Positions 15,904 through 25,499 of a stretch of 64,000 nt of DNA are shown piece after piece; position 1 is the first letter of the stretch, and every line of letters begins with the position of its first letter. The DNA comes from Bradyrhizobium valentinum (GTDB taxonomy: Bacteria > Pseudomonadota > Alphaproteobacteria > Rhizobiales > Xanthobacteraceae): NCBI RefSeq assembly GCF_001440405.1, contig NZ_LLXX01000119.1, positions 283,696-347,695 on the forward strand, written 5' to 3'. A model generated the notes under the pieces. It worked only from the letters and a program-made list of their open reading frames with translations, ran no database searches and was not told the origin of the DNA. Position numbers and translations under genes: made by a program.

Positions 15904-18626
15904 CTTTCCAGATCAACGGCAGGGAATTTTCCAAAGCGCCGCGACCCGGCCAATGCCTGCGCACGTTCCTGCGCGAACTCGGCCATTTCGGCGTCAAGAA
16001 GGGGTGCGACGCCGGCGACTGCGGCGCCTGCACCGTGCTGATCGACGGCGAGCCGGTGCATAGTTGTCTGATCCCGGCCTTCCGCGCCGACGGTCACGCC
16101 GTGACGACCATCGAAGGCTTTGCGCCCGATGGCGGCACCCATCCAATGCAACAGGCGTTTCTGGATGCGCAGGGGTTTCAATGCGGCTTCTGCACGTCAG
16201 GCATGATCCTGACCTGCGCATCGCTGAACCAGGCGCAACGGCACGACCTCGGCGCCGCGCTGAAAGGCAATATCTGTCGTTGCACCGGCTATCGTGCGAT
16301 CGAGGATGCGCTGAACGGCAAGAGCAACATCGAAGACGCCGCCGCAGGCACCGCATTCGGCCGCAGCCTTCCTGCCCCCGCCGGACCGCAGGTAGTACGC
16401 GGCGCAGCGCGCTATACGTTCGATGTCGCGCCTGAAGGTATGCTGCACATCAAGATGCTGCGCTCGCCGCATCCGCACGCAAAAATCATCTCGATCGACA
16501 AGCGCGCCTCGCTCGGCGTCCCCGGCGTGCACACGATACTGACGTTTGAAGACGCGCCCGACCGCCTGTTCTCGACCGCGCGGCACGAGTGGGACTGGAT
16601 GGACGCGGACGACACCCGTGTGCTCGACAATGTCGTCCGCTTTATCGGACAGAAGGTCGCCGCCGTGGTGGCCGAGACCGAAGCCGCCGCTGAGGAAGGC
16701 TGCCGGCAACTCGACGTCGCATACGAAATCCTGCCGGCCGTGGTCGATCCCACAGCCGCCATCGCGCCGGGCGCCCCTGCGATTCATGGCGACAAGACGC
16801 TGGCAAACCGCGTCGCTGACGCAGGCCGCAATATCGTGGCGGAAACCCACGGCGAATTTGGCGATGTCGCGAGCGCACTGGCACAGGCCGCCGCCACCTA
16901 TGAAGGTGCTTTCACGACCCAGCGGGTCCAGCATGCGGCGCTGGAAACCCATGGCGGCCTTGCCTGGGTCGATGCCGATGGAATTCTCAATGTCCGCTCC
17001 AGCACGCAGGTGCCATTCCTCATTCGGCGTACGCTGGCCGACCTCTTCCATCTGCCGCTGGACAAGGTGCGGGTATTCTGTGAGCGCGTCGGCGGCGGAT
17101 TCGGCGGCAAGCAGGAAATGTTCGTCGAGGACATGCTTGCGCTCGCAGCGCTCAAGACCGGCCGCCCGGTAAAATTCGAACTGACGCGGGAAGAACAATT
17201 CATCTCGACCTCGACGCGGCATCCGATGCAGGTCACCGTCAAAGCAGGCGCCGACAAGGACGGCAAGCTCACGGCGCTGCAGCTCGACGTCCTCTCGAAC
17301 ACCGGGGCCTACGGCAACCACGCCGGCCCGGTGCTGCTCCATTCTGTCGGCGAATGCATCGGCGTCTATAACTGTCCGAACAAGAAGGTCGACGGCATCG
17401 CCGCCTATACCAACACCGTGCCCGCCGGGGCGTTTCGCGGCTACGGCCTGCCGCAGACCCTGATCGCCGTCGAAGCCGCGATCGACGAACTGGCGAAGCA
17501 GCTCGGCATCAGCCCGTTCGAGATGCGCCGCCGCAATGTCGTCAAACCCGGTGATCCCATGCTGTCGCCGCCAGGATCCGAATATCATGACGTGCTCTAT
17601 GGCAGCTATGGCCTCGATCAATGCCTCGATCTGGTCGAGCGCGCGATGGCCGCCGAAGCGCCGATGCCTTCGCTCCCAGCGGACTGGTTGACCGGGGACG
17701 GCATCGCGCTGACCATGATCGACACGGTGCCGCCAGCAGGCCATTTCGCCGATTGCAGCATTTCACTGCGCGAGGATGGCGGCTTCGACCTCACTGTCGG
17801 CACCGCCGAATTCGGCAATGGTACCAGCACCGTGCATCGCCAGATCGCCGCGTCCGCGCTGGCGACGACCGTCGATCGCATCCGTCTTTTGCAATCCGAC
17901 ACCGCGCATGGCGGCCACGACACCGGCGCCTATGGCAGCGCCGGGACCTTCGTCGCCGGGCGTGCGACGCAGGCCGCGGCCGAGGCGCTGGCCGGCCAAC
18001 TGAAGCAATTCGCGGCGTCATTGCTGGGCGAAAACCCGGACGCTTGCACCCTCGACAACCATGGCACGGTCTGTGCCGGACGCCGCACCTCTTTTGCTTT
18101 GCTCGCCGCTTCTGCGCACTCGCTGAATAAGGTCCTCAGTGCGAGCGGCAATTCGTCAGGCACACCGCGCTCCGTCGCCTTCAATGTACAGGGCTTTCGC
18201 GTCGCCGTGAACAAATACACCGGCGAACTCAAGATCCTGAAAAGCGTGCAGGCCGCCGATGCCGGCCGTGTCGCCAATCCGATGCAGTGCCGTGGCCAGG
18301 TCGAGGGCGGGGTCGCTCAATCGCTGGGCGCGGCGCTCTATGAGGAAATGGTGATCGACGACAACGGTCGGGTCATTAATCCCAAATTCCGCGACTATCA
18401 TCTGCCATCCTTTGCCGACATTCCCCGCACGGAAGTGTTCTTTGCCGACACGTCGGACGCGCTGGGGCCGATGGGCGCCAAATCGATGAGCGAAAGCCCG
18501 TACAACCCGGTCGCCGCTGCGCTTGGTAACGCCATTGCCAACGCCACCGGCATCCGCTTTACGGCGACTCCGTTCAAGCCGGACCGGCTATGGCCGCTGT
18601 TGCATGAGAAGTTTGGGCCTGGATGA
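15900..18626 (+). CDS. Fused [2Fe-2S]/molybdopterin subunit of a xanthine-dehydrogenase-like enzyme
   Basis: 908-residue catalytic subunit. Residues 1-150 form the two-cluster iron-sulfur domain: KKGCDAGDCGACTVL for the plant-type cluster, then QCGFCTSGM and GNICRCTGYRAIEDAL for the second. From about residue 160 on lie the molybdopterin domains (VRGAARYTFD, FIGQKVAAVVA, RVGGGFGGKQE, PAGAFRGYG) ending with GAKSMSESPYNPVAAALGNAI, the region of the catalytic Glu. In classical bacterial XDH the iron-sulfur part is fused to the FAD part or separate; here it is fused to the molybdenum part. An ATG at 15831 in the same frame lies inside the FAD gene and is rejected. Expected to need Mo-cofactor insertion factors (XdhC type) encoded elsewhere. 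Confidence 0.86.
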   Translation: MTFQINGREFSKAPRPGQCLRTFLRELGHFGVKKGCDAGDCGACTVLIDGEPVHSCLIPAFRADGHAVTTIEGFAPDGGTHPMQQAFLDAQGFQCGFCTSGMILTCASLNQAQRHDLGAALKGNICRCTGYRAIEDALNGKSNIEDAAAGTAFGRSLPAPAGPQVVRGAARYTFDVAPEGMLHIKMLRSPHPHAKIISIDKRASLGVPGVHTILTFEDAPDRLFSTARHEWDWMDADDTRVLDNVVRFIGQKVAAVVAETEAAAEEGCRQLDVAYEILPAVVDPTAAIAPGAPAIHGDKTLANRVADAGRNIVAETHGEFGDVASALAQAAATYEGAFTTQRVQHAALETHGGLAWVDADGILNVRSSTQVPFLIRRTLADLFHLPLDKVRVFCERVGGGFGGKQEMFVEDMLALAALKTGRPVKFELTREEQFISTSTRHPMQVTVKAGADKDGKLTALQLDVLSNTGAYGNHAGPVLLHSVGECIGVYNCPNKKVDGIAAYTNTVPAGAFRGYGLPQTLIAVEAAIDELAKQLGISPFEMRRRNVVKPGDPMLSPPGSEYHDVLYGSYGLDQCLDLVERAMAAEAPMPSLPADWLTGDGIALTMIDTVPPAGHFADCSISLREDGGFDLTVGTAEFGNGTSTVHRQIAASALATTVDRIRLLQSDTAHGGHDTGAYGSAGTFVAGRATQAAAEALAGQLKQFAASLLGENPDACTLDNHGTVCAGRRTSFALLAASAHSLNKVLSASGNSSGTPRSVAFNVQGFRVAVNKYTGELKILKSVQAADAGRVANPMQCRGQVEGGVAQSLGAALYEEMVIDDNGRVINPKFRDYHLPSFADIPRTEVFFADTSDALGPMGAKSMSESPYNPVAAALGNAIANATGIRFTATPFKPDRLWPLLHEKFGPG

Positions 18627-18684
18627 AGCGGAGCCCGCTATGCGTAGCTACCGAGCCCGCCCAGCGAGGTGACCGACGGCGCAA

Positions 18685-18709
18685 GCGGGACTATCCGATT
18701 GAGTCCCGC
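18685..18709. terminator. Hairpin between convergent genes
   Basis: GCGGGACT (18685-18692) and AGTCCCGC (18702-18709) form an 8-bp perfect stem around a 9-nt loop in the 99-base gap between two convergent genes. It could act in both directions. No clear U-tract. Confidence 0.5.
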
Positions 18710-18725
18710 CCCGTTCGATCGCTAG

Positions 18726-20015
18726 CTAGCCGCCGCACTTTGGCAGAAGATTGGACACATCTCCAACCAGTTCAGGCATGACCTGCTCCGCCGTACGCTT
18801 GCCCGTCACCAGGCTCTCTATACGATGCTTGATCACCTCAATAATTTTCAGCGAATTATCACCTGGAAAAGATGCCCATTCCGTCAGCAGCGGCAATTGC
18901 TGGATACTGGTCAGGTGGTTGGGGCTCCTTGCATAGAAAGCACCGAGCAGGTCCGGCGTCTTCACGGCGATCTCGTTGCCGGGCATATAGCCGGTGGAAT
19001 TGACCATCGCGGTCTGGCCGACCGGGCCGGTGGCGAACTTTACGTATTTCCAGGCGGCCTTCTGGCGTTCGGCGTCCTTTGCGAAAACCATAGCGACGTT
19101 TCCGCCTGCGGGAAGGCGCCCGTCGGCTGCGGCAAGCGGGAAGGCGACGGTTTTGAACTGGAACCGACCGCCGATCTGCCGCTCGGCCGCGGCCACATAG
19201 GATGTGGAATCCGCGAGTATCGCGATGTTGCCGGCGACGAATGATTGCCGGGCCTGACCGAGCCCAAGATTCGGCATGCCCGATTTGCCGAAAGCTTCGA
19301 GCGTCTTCAGCGCCCACATGCCGTTTGCGTCGTCGAAGGCGATGCTGCACCCGTCGGCTTTGAGAATACGGCCGCCTTTGCTCGTCACCAGCGACTGGAA
19401 TAACCAGTTGCCGGTTTGCTCCCACTGATAATAGAAGCCCGTAGCGGCAGTGCCCGCTTTCGCCTCGATGGTCTTGCCCAGAGCCAAAAGCTCCGGCCAG
19501 GTCTTTGGAAGCGCCGACACATCGGTGCCGGCCTTTGCGACCAGATCAGCATTCACGTAGAGCACAGGCGTCGAGGTGGCGAACGGCAGGCCGTAGAGCT
19601 TGCCTTTGTATTTTCCGAGTTCCGCAAGCGTCGGGTAATAGCCAAGTTCGGCAAGCCCACCATCTGCTGCTGCGAATCCGTCCAGCGGGGCGCCTAATCC
19701 CCGATCCACGAACAGGCCAATCTGATTGATTCCGTTGAAAGCCACATCCGGCAGGCGACCGGTGATCTGGTCACGCAGGATCTGCTGCGCGGCCTCCTCG
19801 TAGCTCGCCACGGGATTGCGGAACTTCACCTTGATGTCGGGGTGCGCCTCGGTGAAACGCCTGGCCAATTCCTGATGCAGCGCATTGAAGGTACCGGGTG
19901 TGGTGTAGAGCACGTCGAGCGTAACCTCCGCCCGTGCAGAGGTCGCGCCAATTGCCACGAGGGCAGCGGCTCCAGCGAGCACCGGCCCTAGCCGGGTTAC
20001 GATTTGATCAAGCAT
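18726..20015 (-). CDS. UgpB-like extracellular solute-binding protein
   Basis: Periplasmic binding protein of the family-1 (UgpB/MalE-like) class, 429 residues with a signal peptide (LVAIGATSARAEVTLDV). In UgpB the ligand is glycerol-3-phosphate or a glycerophosphodiester. Last gene of the 11-gene minus-strand array; it follows the UgpE-like permease by 20 bases. Together with 20036, 20875 and 21804 it makes a full importer. The hydrolase genes upstream (phosphodiesterase-like and phosphonoacetate hydrolase) point to a phosphorus-containing ligand, possibly a phosphonate conjugate, but this is inference. Confidence 0.85.
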   Translation of the reverse strand: MLDQIVTRLGPVLAGAAALVAIGATSARAEVTLDVLYTTPGTFNALHQELARRFTEAHPDIKVKFRNPVASYEEAAQQILRDQITGRLPDVAFNGINQIGLFVDRGLGAPLDGFAAADGGLAELGYYPTLAELGKYKGKLYGLPFATSTPVLYVNADLVAKAGTDVSALPKTWPELLALGKTIEAKAGTAATGFYYQWEQTGNWLFQSLVTSKGGRILKADGCSIAFDDANGMWALKTLEAFGKSGMPNLGLGQARQSFVAGNIAILADSTSYVAAAERQIGGRFQFKTVAFPLAAADGRLPAGGNVAMVFAKDAERQKAAWKYVKFATGPVGQTAMVNSTGYMPGNEIAVKTPDLLGAFYARSPNHLTSIQQLPLLTEWASFPGDNSLKIIEVIKHRIESLVTGKRTAEQVMPELVGDVSNLLPKCGG

Positions 20016-20035
20016 GGACGGTCTCCATTTTTGGA

Positions 20036-20878
20036 TTACTTCATGGTCGTTACGGCGAGGCCGTCGATAAACCGGCGCTGCGCGATCAGGAATGCAACGA
20101 GGAGTGGGGCTACGATAATCACGGCGCCGGCCATCAGCGGTCCGAGGAACTGCCCGGCTTCATCGTCACGAAAGAGCAGGATGCCGAGCGCGGGCGTGGA
20201 AATCTCCGCGCTGCGCACCGCGATGAGCGGCCAGAACAAGTCGTTCCAGTGGGCTACAATCGAGAAAATGCCAAAGGCGGCCAGCGCCGGCGTGGTCATG
20301 GGGATCATGATGCGCCAGATGATCTCGAACTCGCCGAGCCCGTCGAGGCGGGCTGCGTGAATGATCTCGTCGGGTATGGACCGAAAGAATTGCCGCAGCA
20401 GGAAAATGCCGAAAGTAGAGATCACCCACGGCAGGATCAGCGCGGCATAGGTGTCCAGGAGCCCAAACACGTTCAACAGGACGAAATGCGGAATGGCGAG
20501 AGCTTGAGGCGGCAGCAGCAGGCCGACCAGCACGGCGGAGAACAAGGTGTCCCTGCCGCGAAACCGCAGCTTCGCAAGTGCATAGGCACAGGGAATGCAG
20601 ACCAGGAGCTGCAGCGCGAAGATCGCCGTGCACACCAGCAACCCGTTTAGCAGGAAGCGGAACATCGGCGCCGCAGTTAGCGCGACGCGGTAGTTCTCGA
20701 CCCCATGAAAGGCCGTCGGCCAAAGGTGGAAATCGGCCTGGAATATCTCTTCCGGCGGTTTGAGCGACAGGCTCACCATCCAGACGAACGGCAGCAGCGC
20801 AAAGGCGGCGGTGAGAATCAGAATTGCATGCCGAGCAATCCGGCCAGCGAACCGCCGGTATGGAAAGCGGGCGATCAT
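20036..20878 (-). CDS. UgpE-like ABC permease
   Basis: 280-residue inner-membrane permease of the MalG/UgpE class. It contains the EAA-loop phrase DEIIHAARLDGLGEFEIIWRIMIPMTTPALAAF and six expected membrane segments starting at HAILILTAAFALLPFVWMVSLSLK. The ATG at 20878 is chosen because it forms an ATGA overlap with the upstream permease stop; an in-frame extension to 21265 would run through that gene. Partner of the permease at 20875-21807. Confidence 0.88.
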   Translation of the reverse strand: MIARFPYRRFAGRIARHAILILTAAFALLPFVWMVSLSLKPPEEIFQADFHLWPTAFHGVENYRVALTAAPMFRFLLNGLLVCTAIFALQLLVCIPCAYALAKLRFRGRDTLFSAVLVGLLLPPQALAIPHFVLLNVFGLLDTYAALILPWVISTFGIFLLRQFFRSIPDEIIHAARLDGLGEFEIIWRIMIPMTTPALAAFGIFSIVAHWNDLFWPLIAVRSAEISTPALGILLFRDDEAGQFLGPLMAGAVIIVAPLLVAFLIAQRRFIDGLAVTTMK

Positions 20879-21807
20879 GAATAATGGACCCGCCGTTCGA
20901 GGAGCCGCGCCTGTGTCAGCGTAAGCAGCACAATGATTGCGAGATAGATCACGGTGAGCGCTGCGCCATATCCCATACGCAGGAAATCGAAGCTCTCGGT
21001 GTAGAGCCGATGCAGCAGCACCTCGGACGCATAGTTCGGCCCGCCCTGGGTCAGGACGCGAACGCTGTCGAATACCTCGAAGGACCTCTTGGCCGTCAGG
21101 ATGACGACGAACATGGTGACCGGTCCCAGCATGGGCAGCGTCACGAAACGCAACCGGTCCAGAACGCCATCGGCGCCGTCGATGGCGGCGGCGTCGTAGA
21201 GCTGCTGCGGGACGGCCTTCAGGCCGGATACGAACAGCACCATGGCAAAACCGAGGCCCTGCCATATGCCGATCAAGGCCAGAGCGAGCAGCGCCGTACG
21301 CTCGTCGCGAAGCCAGTTCACCCCCGAAATCCCCACCGCGCCCAGGCCGCGGTTCACGAGGCCGATCGTAGGATGCAGCATGGTGCCCCAGACGATCGCC
21401 ATGGCCGACATTGTGGACATCACAGGAAGGAAGTGCGCGGCTCTGTAGAAGCCACGCAGGCCCGGACTGGCCTCGATGAGCAGAGCCACGACGAGACCCA
21501 GCAGCACCGTGCCCGGCACGACGATGGCCGCATAAACCAGCGTATTGGTCAATGCCTTCCAGAAGGTCGGGTCCGTGAACAGGGCTCTGAAGTTCGCAAC
21601 ACCGATGAAATGAAAAGTAAATGATCCGAGCTGCCAGTCCGTCAGGGAGAAAAGCACCACCGCCGCAGCCGGACCGAACAGAAGGCCGACCAGCAGCAGC
21701 AAGGCCGGTGATACGGCGAGCCAGCCAACCCCATGCTCTCCCGATCTCTTCGCGAAGCTTGCTTTCGCATCGACCCTGCGTTGGCGATCCTGGTCGGGAG
21801 TTTTCAC
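20875..21807 (-). CDS. UgpA-like ABC permease
   Basis: 310-residue permease of the MalF/UgpA class. About 30 polar N-terminal residues come first, then six membrane segments from WLAVSPALLLLVGLLFGPAA. The EAA-like loop is LYDAAAIDGADGVLDRLRFVTLPMLGPV. The start overlaps the upstream ATPase stop by 4 nt. Forms the membrane channel with the 20036 permease. Confidence 0.88.
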   Translation of the reverse strand: MKTPDQDRQRRVDAKASFAKRSGEHGVGWLAVSPALLLLVGLLFGPAAAVVLFSLTDWQLGSFTFHFIGVANFRALFTDPTFWKALTNTLVYAAIVVPGTVLLGLVVALLIEASPGLRGFYRAAHFLPVMSTMSAMAIVWGTMLHPTIGLVNRGLGAVGISGVNWLRDERTALLALALIGIWQGLGFAMVLFVSGLKAVPQQLYDAAAIDGADGVLDRLRFVTLPMLGPVTMFVVILTAKRSFEVFDSVRVLTQGGPNYASEVLLHRLYTESFDFLRMGYGAALTVIYLAIIVLLTLTQARLLERRVHYS

Positions 21808-22925
21808 GCTGCGGCCTCTACCTGCTCGGCCTGGCGCAGGCGCATGCCCGCGCCGTCAAATTGCAGCAAGCTCGCTGGGTCGATCTGAAGACCGACCGGA
21901 CGGCCCGGTTCCGAACGCGATATGTCGGGATGCGTGCGCACCACGACGGCGCCGCATCCGTCTGCAAGCGCCACGTTCAGGAAGATATCAGAGCCAAGAT
22001 TCTCGACGCTAGTGACGACGCCATTGAGTCTTCTATCCCCAGACGCGGCTATCCCGACGGCCTCTGGACGAAACGCGAGGTGCGTCGTGTTGCCATCGAT
22101 GCCTGGAGGAAGCGACGCACCCAAAGATATCCAATGGTCGCAAGAAACCACGTTGATCTTTGGGCTGCCGATCATCTCGGCGACCCGCAAGTCCTGCGGG
22201 TCCCGATAAAGCTGCTCCGGTTGGCCGACCTGAAGCAATTCGCCGGCCGTCATCACGGCGACGCGATCGGACATCGTCATCGCTTCTGCCTGATCGTGGG
22301 TCACGTAGACGAAGGTGACGCCCAGGCGGCGATGCAGCGCGGTGATTTCTGCGCGCATCTGCACCCGCAACTTGGCGTCAAGGTTGGACAGCGGCTCGTC
22401 CATCAGGAACACGGCGGGATGCCGCACCATCGCGCGGCCCAGCGCGACACGCTGGCGCTGGCCGCCGGAAAGCTGGCCCGGCTTGCGATGCAGCAGATGG
22501 GCGATGTCGAGCATGGAAGCTGCCTGCTCGACCTCGGCGCGGATCACCTTTTCAATGCCGCCGCGTCCCGGCACGGCACGGCCTACAAATGGCAGCCGCT
22601 GGGCGAAGCTCAGGCGCCGCGTTCGCAGCGGAAGGGCAACGTTGTCGAACACGCTAAGATGGGGATAGAGCGCGTACGACTGGAATACCATGGCGACGTC
22701 GCGCTCCTTGGGACGCTTGTCGTCCACGCAGCGGCCGGCCACCATGACCTCACCGCTATCCTGCGCCTCCAGCCCGGCGATGATCCGCAGCAAGGTCGAT
22801 TTCCCGCATCCGGAGGGACCCACCAAGGTAAGAAATTCCCCATCGCGAATGCTCAGCGACACGCCTTTCACAACAGCGGTTTCGCCGTAGCTCTTCTCGA
22901 TGCGGCGCAGTTCGATCTCAGCCAT
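21804..22925 (-). CDS. UgpC/MalK-like ABC ATPase
   Basis: 373-residue ATPase of the CUT1 class. Walker A GPSGCGKST, signature LSGGQRQRVALGRAMVR, Walker B VFLMDEPLSNLDAKLR, followed by the C-terminal regulatory OB-fold domain (HLAFRPEAVGIA). The ATG at 22925 (MAEIELRRIEKSYGE) is the family start; an upstream in-frame extension is rejected. It overlaps the end of the phosphodiesterase-like gene by 8 nt. Powers the Ugp-like importer. Confidence 0.88.
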   Translation of the reverse strand: MAEIELRRIEKSYGETAVVKGVSLSIRDGEFLTLVGPSGCGKSTLLRIIAGLEAQDSGEVMVAGRCVDDKRPKERDVAMVFQSYALYPHLSVFDNVALPLRTRRLSFAQRLPFVGRAVPGRGGIEKVIRAEVEQAASMLDIAHLLHRKPGQLSGGQRQRVALGRAMVRHPAVFLMDEPLSNLDAKLRVQMRAEITALHRRLGVTFVYVTHDQAEAMTMSDRVAVMTAGELLQVGQPEQLYRDPQDLRVAEMIGSPKINVVSCDHWISLGASLPPGIDGNTTHLAFRPEAVGIAASGDRRLNGVVTSVENLGSDIFLNVALADGCGAVVVRTHPDISRSEPGRPVGLQIDPASLLQFDGAGMRLRQAEQVEAAA

Positions 22926-24204
22926 CGCGACCTCCCCGAACAGCCTGCAGCGGGCGCCCATCCATTCCGGAGGCGGGAAGCCCGAGATGCGTGAGAATGG
23001 TTGGCGCGATGTCGGTGATGCAGGAGGGCTCCTGCCTTGCCACGCCATGGATGAAGTGCGCACCTCTGATCATTAGAAAGGGCGCCTGCTCGCCTGCACC
23101 GAGGCCACCGTGCTGGCCGCTGCCAAGGATATCTGCCTTGTTACCGGCACGCTCCGCGACGAGGCTGGTGCCAGCGACGCCGTAGGCATTGGGCTCATCG
23201 CTCGCGCGCATCGAGACCGCAAAAGCGAGGCCGTGATCCGGGCCCTGCCCGACCGACGCCAGCGCACTGCCGTCGAGGACGGTTTCCGCCCATTCCCGAT
23301 TGGCGAGGAAGTCGCCGACCAACGGCGTGCGCGCGACAAAATCCGGATGGACGTAGAGCAGCGCGGAGGTGCCGTTCGAGGCGACGACCACATCGGTCGA
23401 TTCAAGGCTCTCCTTCAATCCGGCGGTGACCAGTTCTTCGTCGATGTCGATGACGCCGGTGACCGTCTGATGGCCGTGATCTGATCCTATCAGAAGGAGA
23501 ACATCGTCCTTGTCGGCGAGCGTGGCCACCGCGTCCATGACGCGCCCGGCATTGCGGTCCGCCTCTTGCAACACCGCAAGATGACCGGGCGATCCCATGG
23601 GTAAGGCGTGCTGCGTGGCGTCCGGCTCGCCGAGCCAAAGCACCGCAAGCGCAGGCGGATCGGACGGAGGCAACACTGCTTCGCGGATGAAGCGTTCGGT
23701 CATTGCCTGGTCGCCTTCTACATCCAGCGTGACGCGAAGCTGCTCGTCTTCCGGTAGCGGGACGCGGGCGCGGCCGAATGATCCGGCGCGATGATAGACC
23801 CGCCCAAATCCATCCGGATCGTGCGCATAGGCCGCTCCTGGCGAAACGTTGCTGAAGATGATGGCACCACCGCTGTCCGTTAAGCGCTCGGCCAAAGTTG
23901 GCACGGCCAGCGCGCGGCCGGTGACGCGCCGCTTGTGCTGGAGGAAGTCGGGGCGACCCGCGTCGTGCCGAACGAGACGCCCGTTTTCCATTAGCGCCAT
24001 GGTGTTGCCCTGCAAGCCGTGGCGCGCGGGATAGCAACCGGTCGCCAGGCTCGCCGAAACCACCCGCGTGCAGGACGGAAACACCGTGCGATGGGCGGCG
24101 AACTGCTCGGAACGCTCGGCGAAGGCGGCAAGACGGGGCGTGGCCTGCGGCGTCACGAGATCGCGGCGCAGACCATCGAGGATGACGAGGATAGCACGAG
24201 GCAT
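22918..24204 (-). CDS. Alkaline-phosphatase-superfamily phosphodiesterase-like hydrolase
   Basis: 428 residues of the type I phosphodiesterase/nucleotide pyrophosphatase fold. Metal-site and nucleophile motifs: VILDGLRRD (Asp10), FPSCTRVVSASLATGCYP (nucleophile probably Thr46), WLGEPDATQHAL, and SDHGHQT (Asp/His pair). No signal peptide, so it acts in the cytoplasm after uptake. It follows the phosphonoacetate hydrolase gene by two bases. Likely chemistry is cleavage of a phospho- or phosphonate (di)ester imported by the adjacent Ugp-type transporter. Phosphonate monoester hydrolase and NPP-type activities are both possible. Confidence 0.78.
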   Translation of the reverse strand: MPRAILVILDGLRRDLVTPQATPRLAAFAERSEQFAAHRTVFPSCTRVVSASLATGCYPARHGLQGNTMALMENGRLVRHDAGRPDFLQHKRRVTGRALAVPTLAERLTDSGGAIIFSNVSPGAAYAHDPDGFGRVYHRAGSFGRARVPLPEDEQLRVTLDVEGDQAMTERFIREAVLPPSDPPALAVLWLGEPDATQHALPMGSPGHLAVLQEADRNAGRVMDAVATLADKDDVLLLIGSDHGHQTVTGVIDIDEELVTAGLKESLESTDVVVASNGTSALLYVHPDFVARTPLVGDFLANREWAETVLDGSALASVGQGPDHGLAFAVSMRASDEPNAYGVAGTSLVAERAGNKADILGSGQHGGLGAGEQAPFLMIRGAHFIHGVARQEPSCITDIAPTILTHLGLPASGMDGRPLQAVRGGRDG

Positions 24205-24206
24205 AG

Positions 24207-25499
24207 TCAGACTTTCATATCGTTGAGCAGGACTGAAAAGACATCGTAGTTGCGGAGCGGTTTCCCTGCCCCGCTCTCAACCCGTCCGGCCTTCAGCGGG
24301 TGAGAGAGGATGAACGGCACCACCTGTTCGGCGAGCCCGCCATGAGAACGCAGCCGCTCGCCCGATAGCTGCGAAATGTCGTGGTCGCGGGCATGGCCGC
24401 CGAGGGCGACGCCCGACCTTGCCACCACGGCGATGTCACCTTCGCGATCTTCCGGCAATTCGAAGCGCAGGCATGCTTCCTCACGCGGGGCGGCCATACA
24501 GACGCCTGGAATCTGCCGGATGAAGTTCAACACCGCGGTGCTGGAAGGCTCCGTCCGTTGCAGATGGACACGGACAAAGCCGCCCAGAGCGCCATGGTGA
24601 CGCACGAAGGGATCGGTGATCGGGCAGATGACGCGGGTTGCGCCGGCACCGAAGGCGGCATCCAGCAGATCGCCGAGATAGACGACGTTCGGCTCGCCGC
24701 TCGGGTGGGCCATGTCGTTCATGCCATGGTCGGCGACAATCCCGAGGCAGGCGCCGAGCGCGATCATCCTTCCGAGCCGCTCGTCCACCGCGCGCATGAA
24801 GGCGGTCGCTTCGGGCGCATCCGGTGCATGCTTGTGCTGCACATAGTCGGAAAGCGACAGATACATCAGGTTTGGCCGGCGGGTTTCAAGCAGGCGAATT
24901 CCGGCATCGAGCACAAACAAGGAAAGATCGGCGGAATACTGGTCTGGCGCTCCCCGTCCCACCAGGGCACCAATTGCGGAGATGCCATTCTCCGCATCGG
25001 TCGCCTCGTCGGCTTTCTCGGCAGAGAAAGCGATGCCGTCGAGCCCATGACCCAGGGCCCTGCGCAGCTTGTCTTTGGCAGTAACGGCGGCAACCTTGGC
25101 TCCCGCTTGCGAGAACGCTGCCAGAATAGTCGGCGCGCGCACGGGAGTGGCGTCTACCATCATGATTTCTGCGCCGGTGTCGCGGTCGAGATAGAAATTT
25201 CCGGAGACGCCATGAACGGCGGGCGGCACACCGCAGACGATGGACACGTTGTTGGGGTTGGTGAATGTCGGCATTGCCGCGAGTGCGGAGGCGGCAAAGC
25301 CTTCGCGCCGCATCCGGTCGATGGCAGGGATGGCCCCGGCGGCGCTGGCAGCATCGATATAGGCTGGATCACAGCCGTCGAAACAGATGACGACAGCCGG
25401 ATGTTTCGGCCACGCATAGGCGCGTCCATTCACTCTCACCAGAGGTCTCTCCGCGCGATAGGACGCGACGTCGGTCAGGATTCGATCAGGTTTGTTCAT
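24207..25499 (-). CDS. phnA: Phosphonoacetate hydrolase
   Basis: Zinc enzyme of the alkaline phosphatase superfamily that splits the C-P bond of phosphonoacetate to acetate and phosphate. 430 residues. Asp41 (VICFDGCDP) and the nucleophile Thr80 (AMPTFTNPNNVSIVCG) are 39 residues apart, the same distance as Asp29-Thr68 in Sinorhizobium PhnA as I recall it. Further metal residues lie in LSDYVQHKHAPD (about 217-227), IVADHGMND (257-258) and SHGGLAEQ. The ATG at 25499 is chosen for the ATGA overlap with the amidase stop; the in-frame extension to 25652 is rejected. Usually linked to phnW and phnY; here phnY is about 7 kb away on the same strand and phnW is absent. Confidence 0.87.
   Translation of the reverse strand: MNKPDRILTDVASYRAERPLVRVNGRAYAWPKHPAVVICFDGCDPAYIDAASAAGAIPAIDRMRREGFAASALAAMPTFTNPNNVSIVCGVPPAVHGVSGNFYLDRDTGAEIMMVDATPVRAPTILAAFSQAGAKVAAVTAKDKLRRALGHGLDGIAFSAEKADEATDAENGISAIGALVGRGAPDQYSADLSLFVLDAGIRLLETRRPNLMYLSLSDYVQHKHAPDAPEATAFMRAVDERLGRMIALGACLGIVADHGMNDMAHPSGEPNVVYLGDLLDAAFGAGATRVICPITDPFVRHHGALGGFVRVHLQRTEPSSTAVLNFIRQIPGVCMAAPREEACLRFELPEDREGDIAVVARSGVALGGHARDHDISQLSGERLRSHGGLAEQVVPFILSHPLKAGRVESGAGKPLRNYDVFSVLLNDMKV

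Noticed and set aside
16197..17744. Long antisense open frame (515 codons) inside the molybdenum subunit gene
   Set aside because: GC-rich third positions create long antisense frames; the sense strand has full family motifs.
20036..21265. UgpE-like permease extended to 21265
   Set aside because: The extra 129 residues overlap the UgpA-like gene and are not membrane-like; the ATG at 20878 gives normal length and an ATGA overlap.
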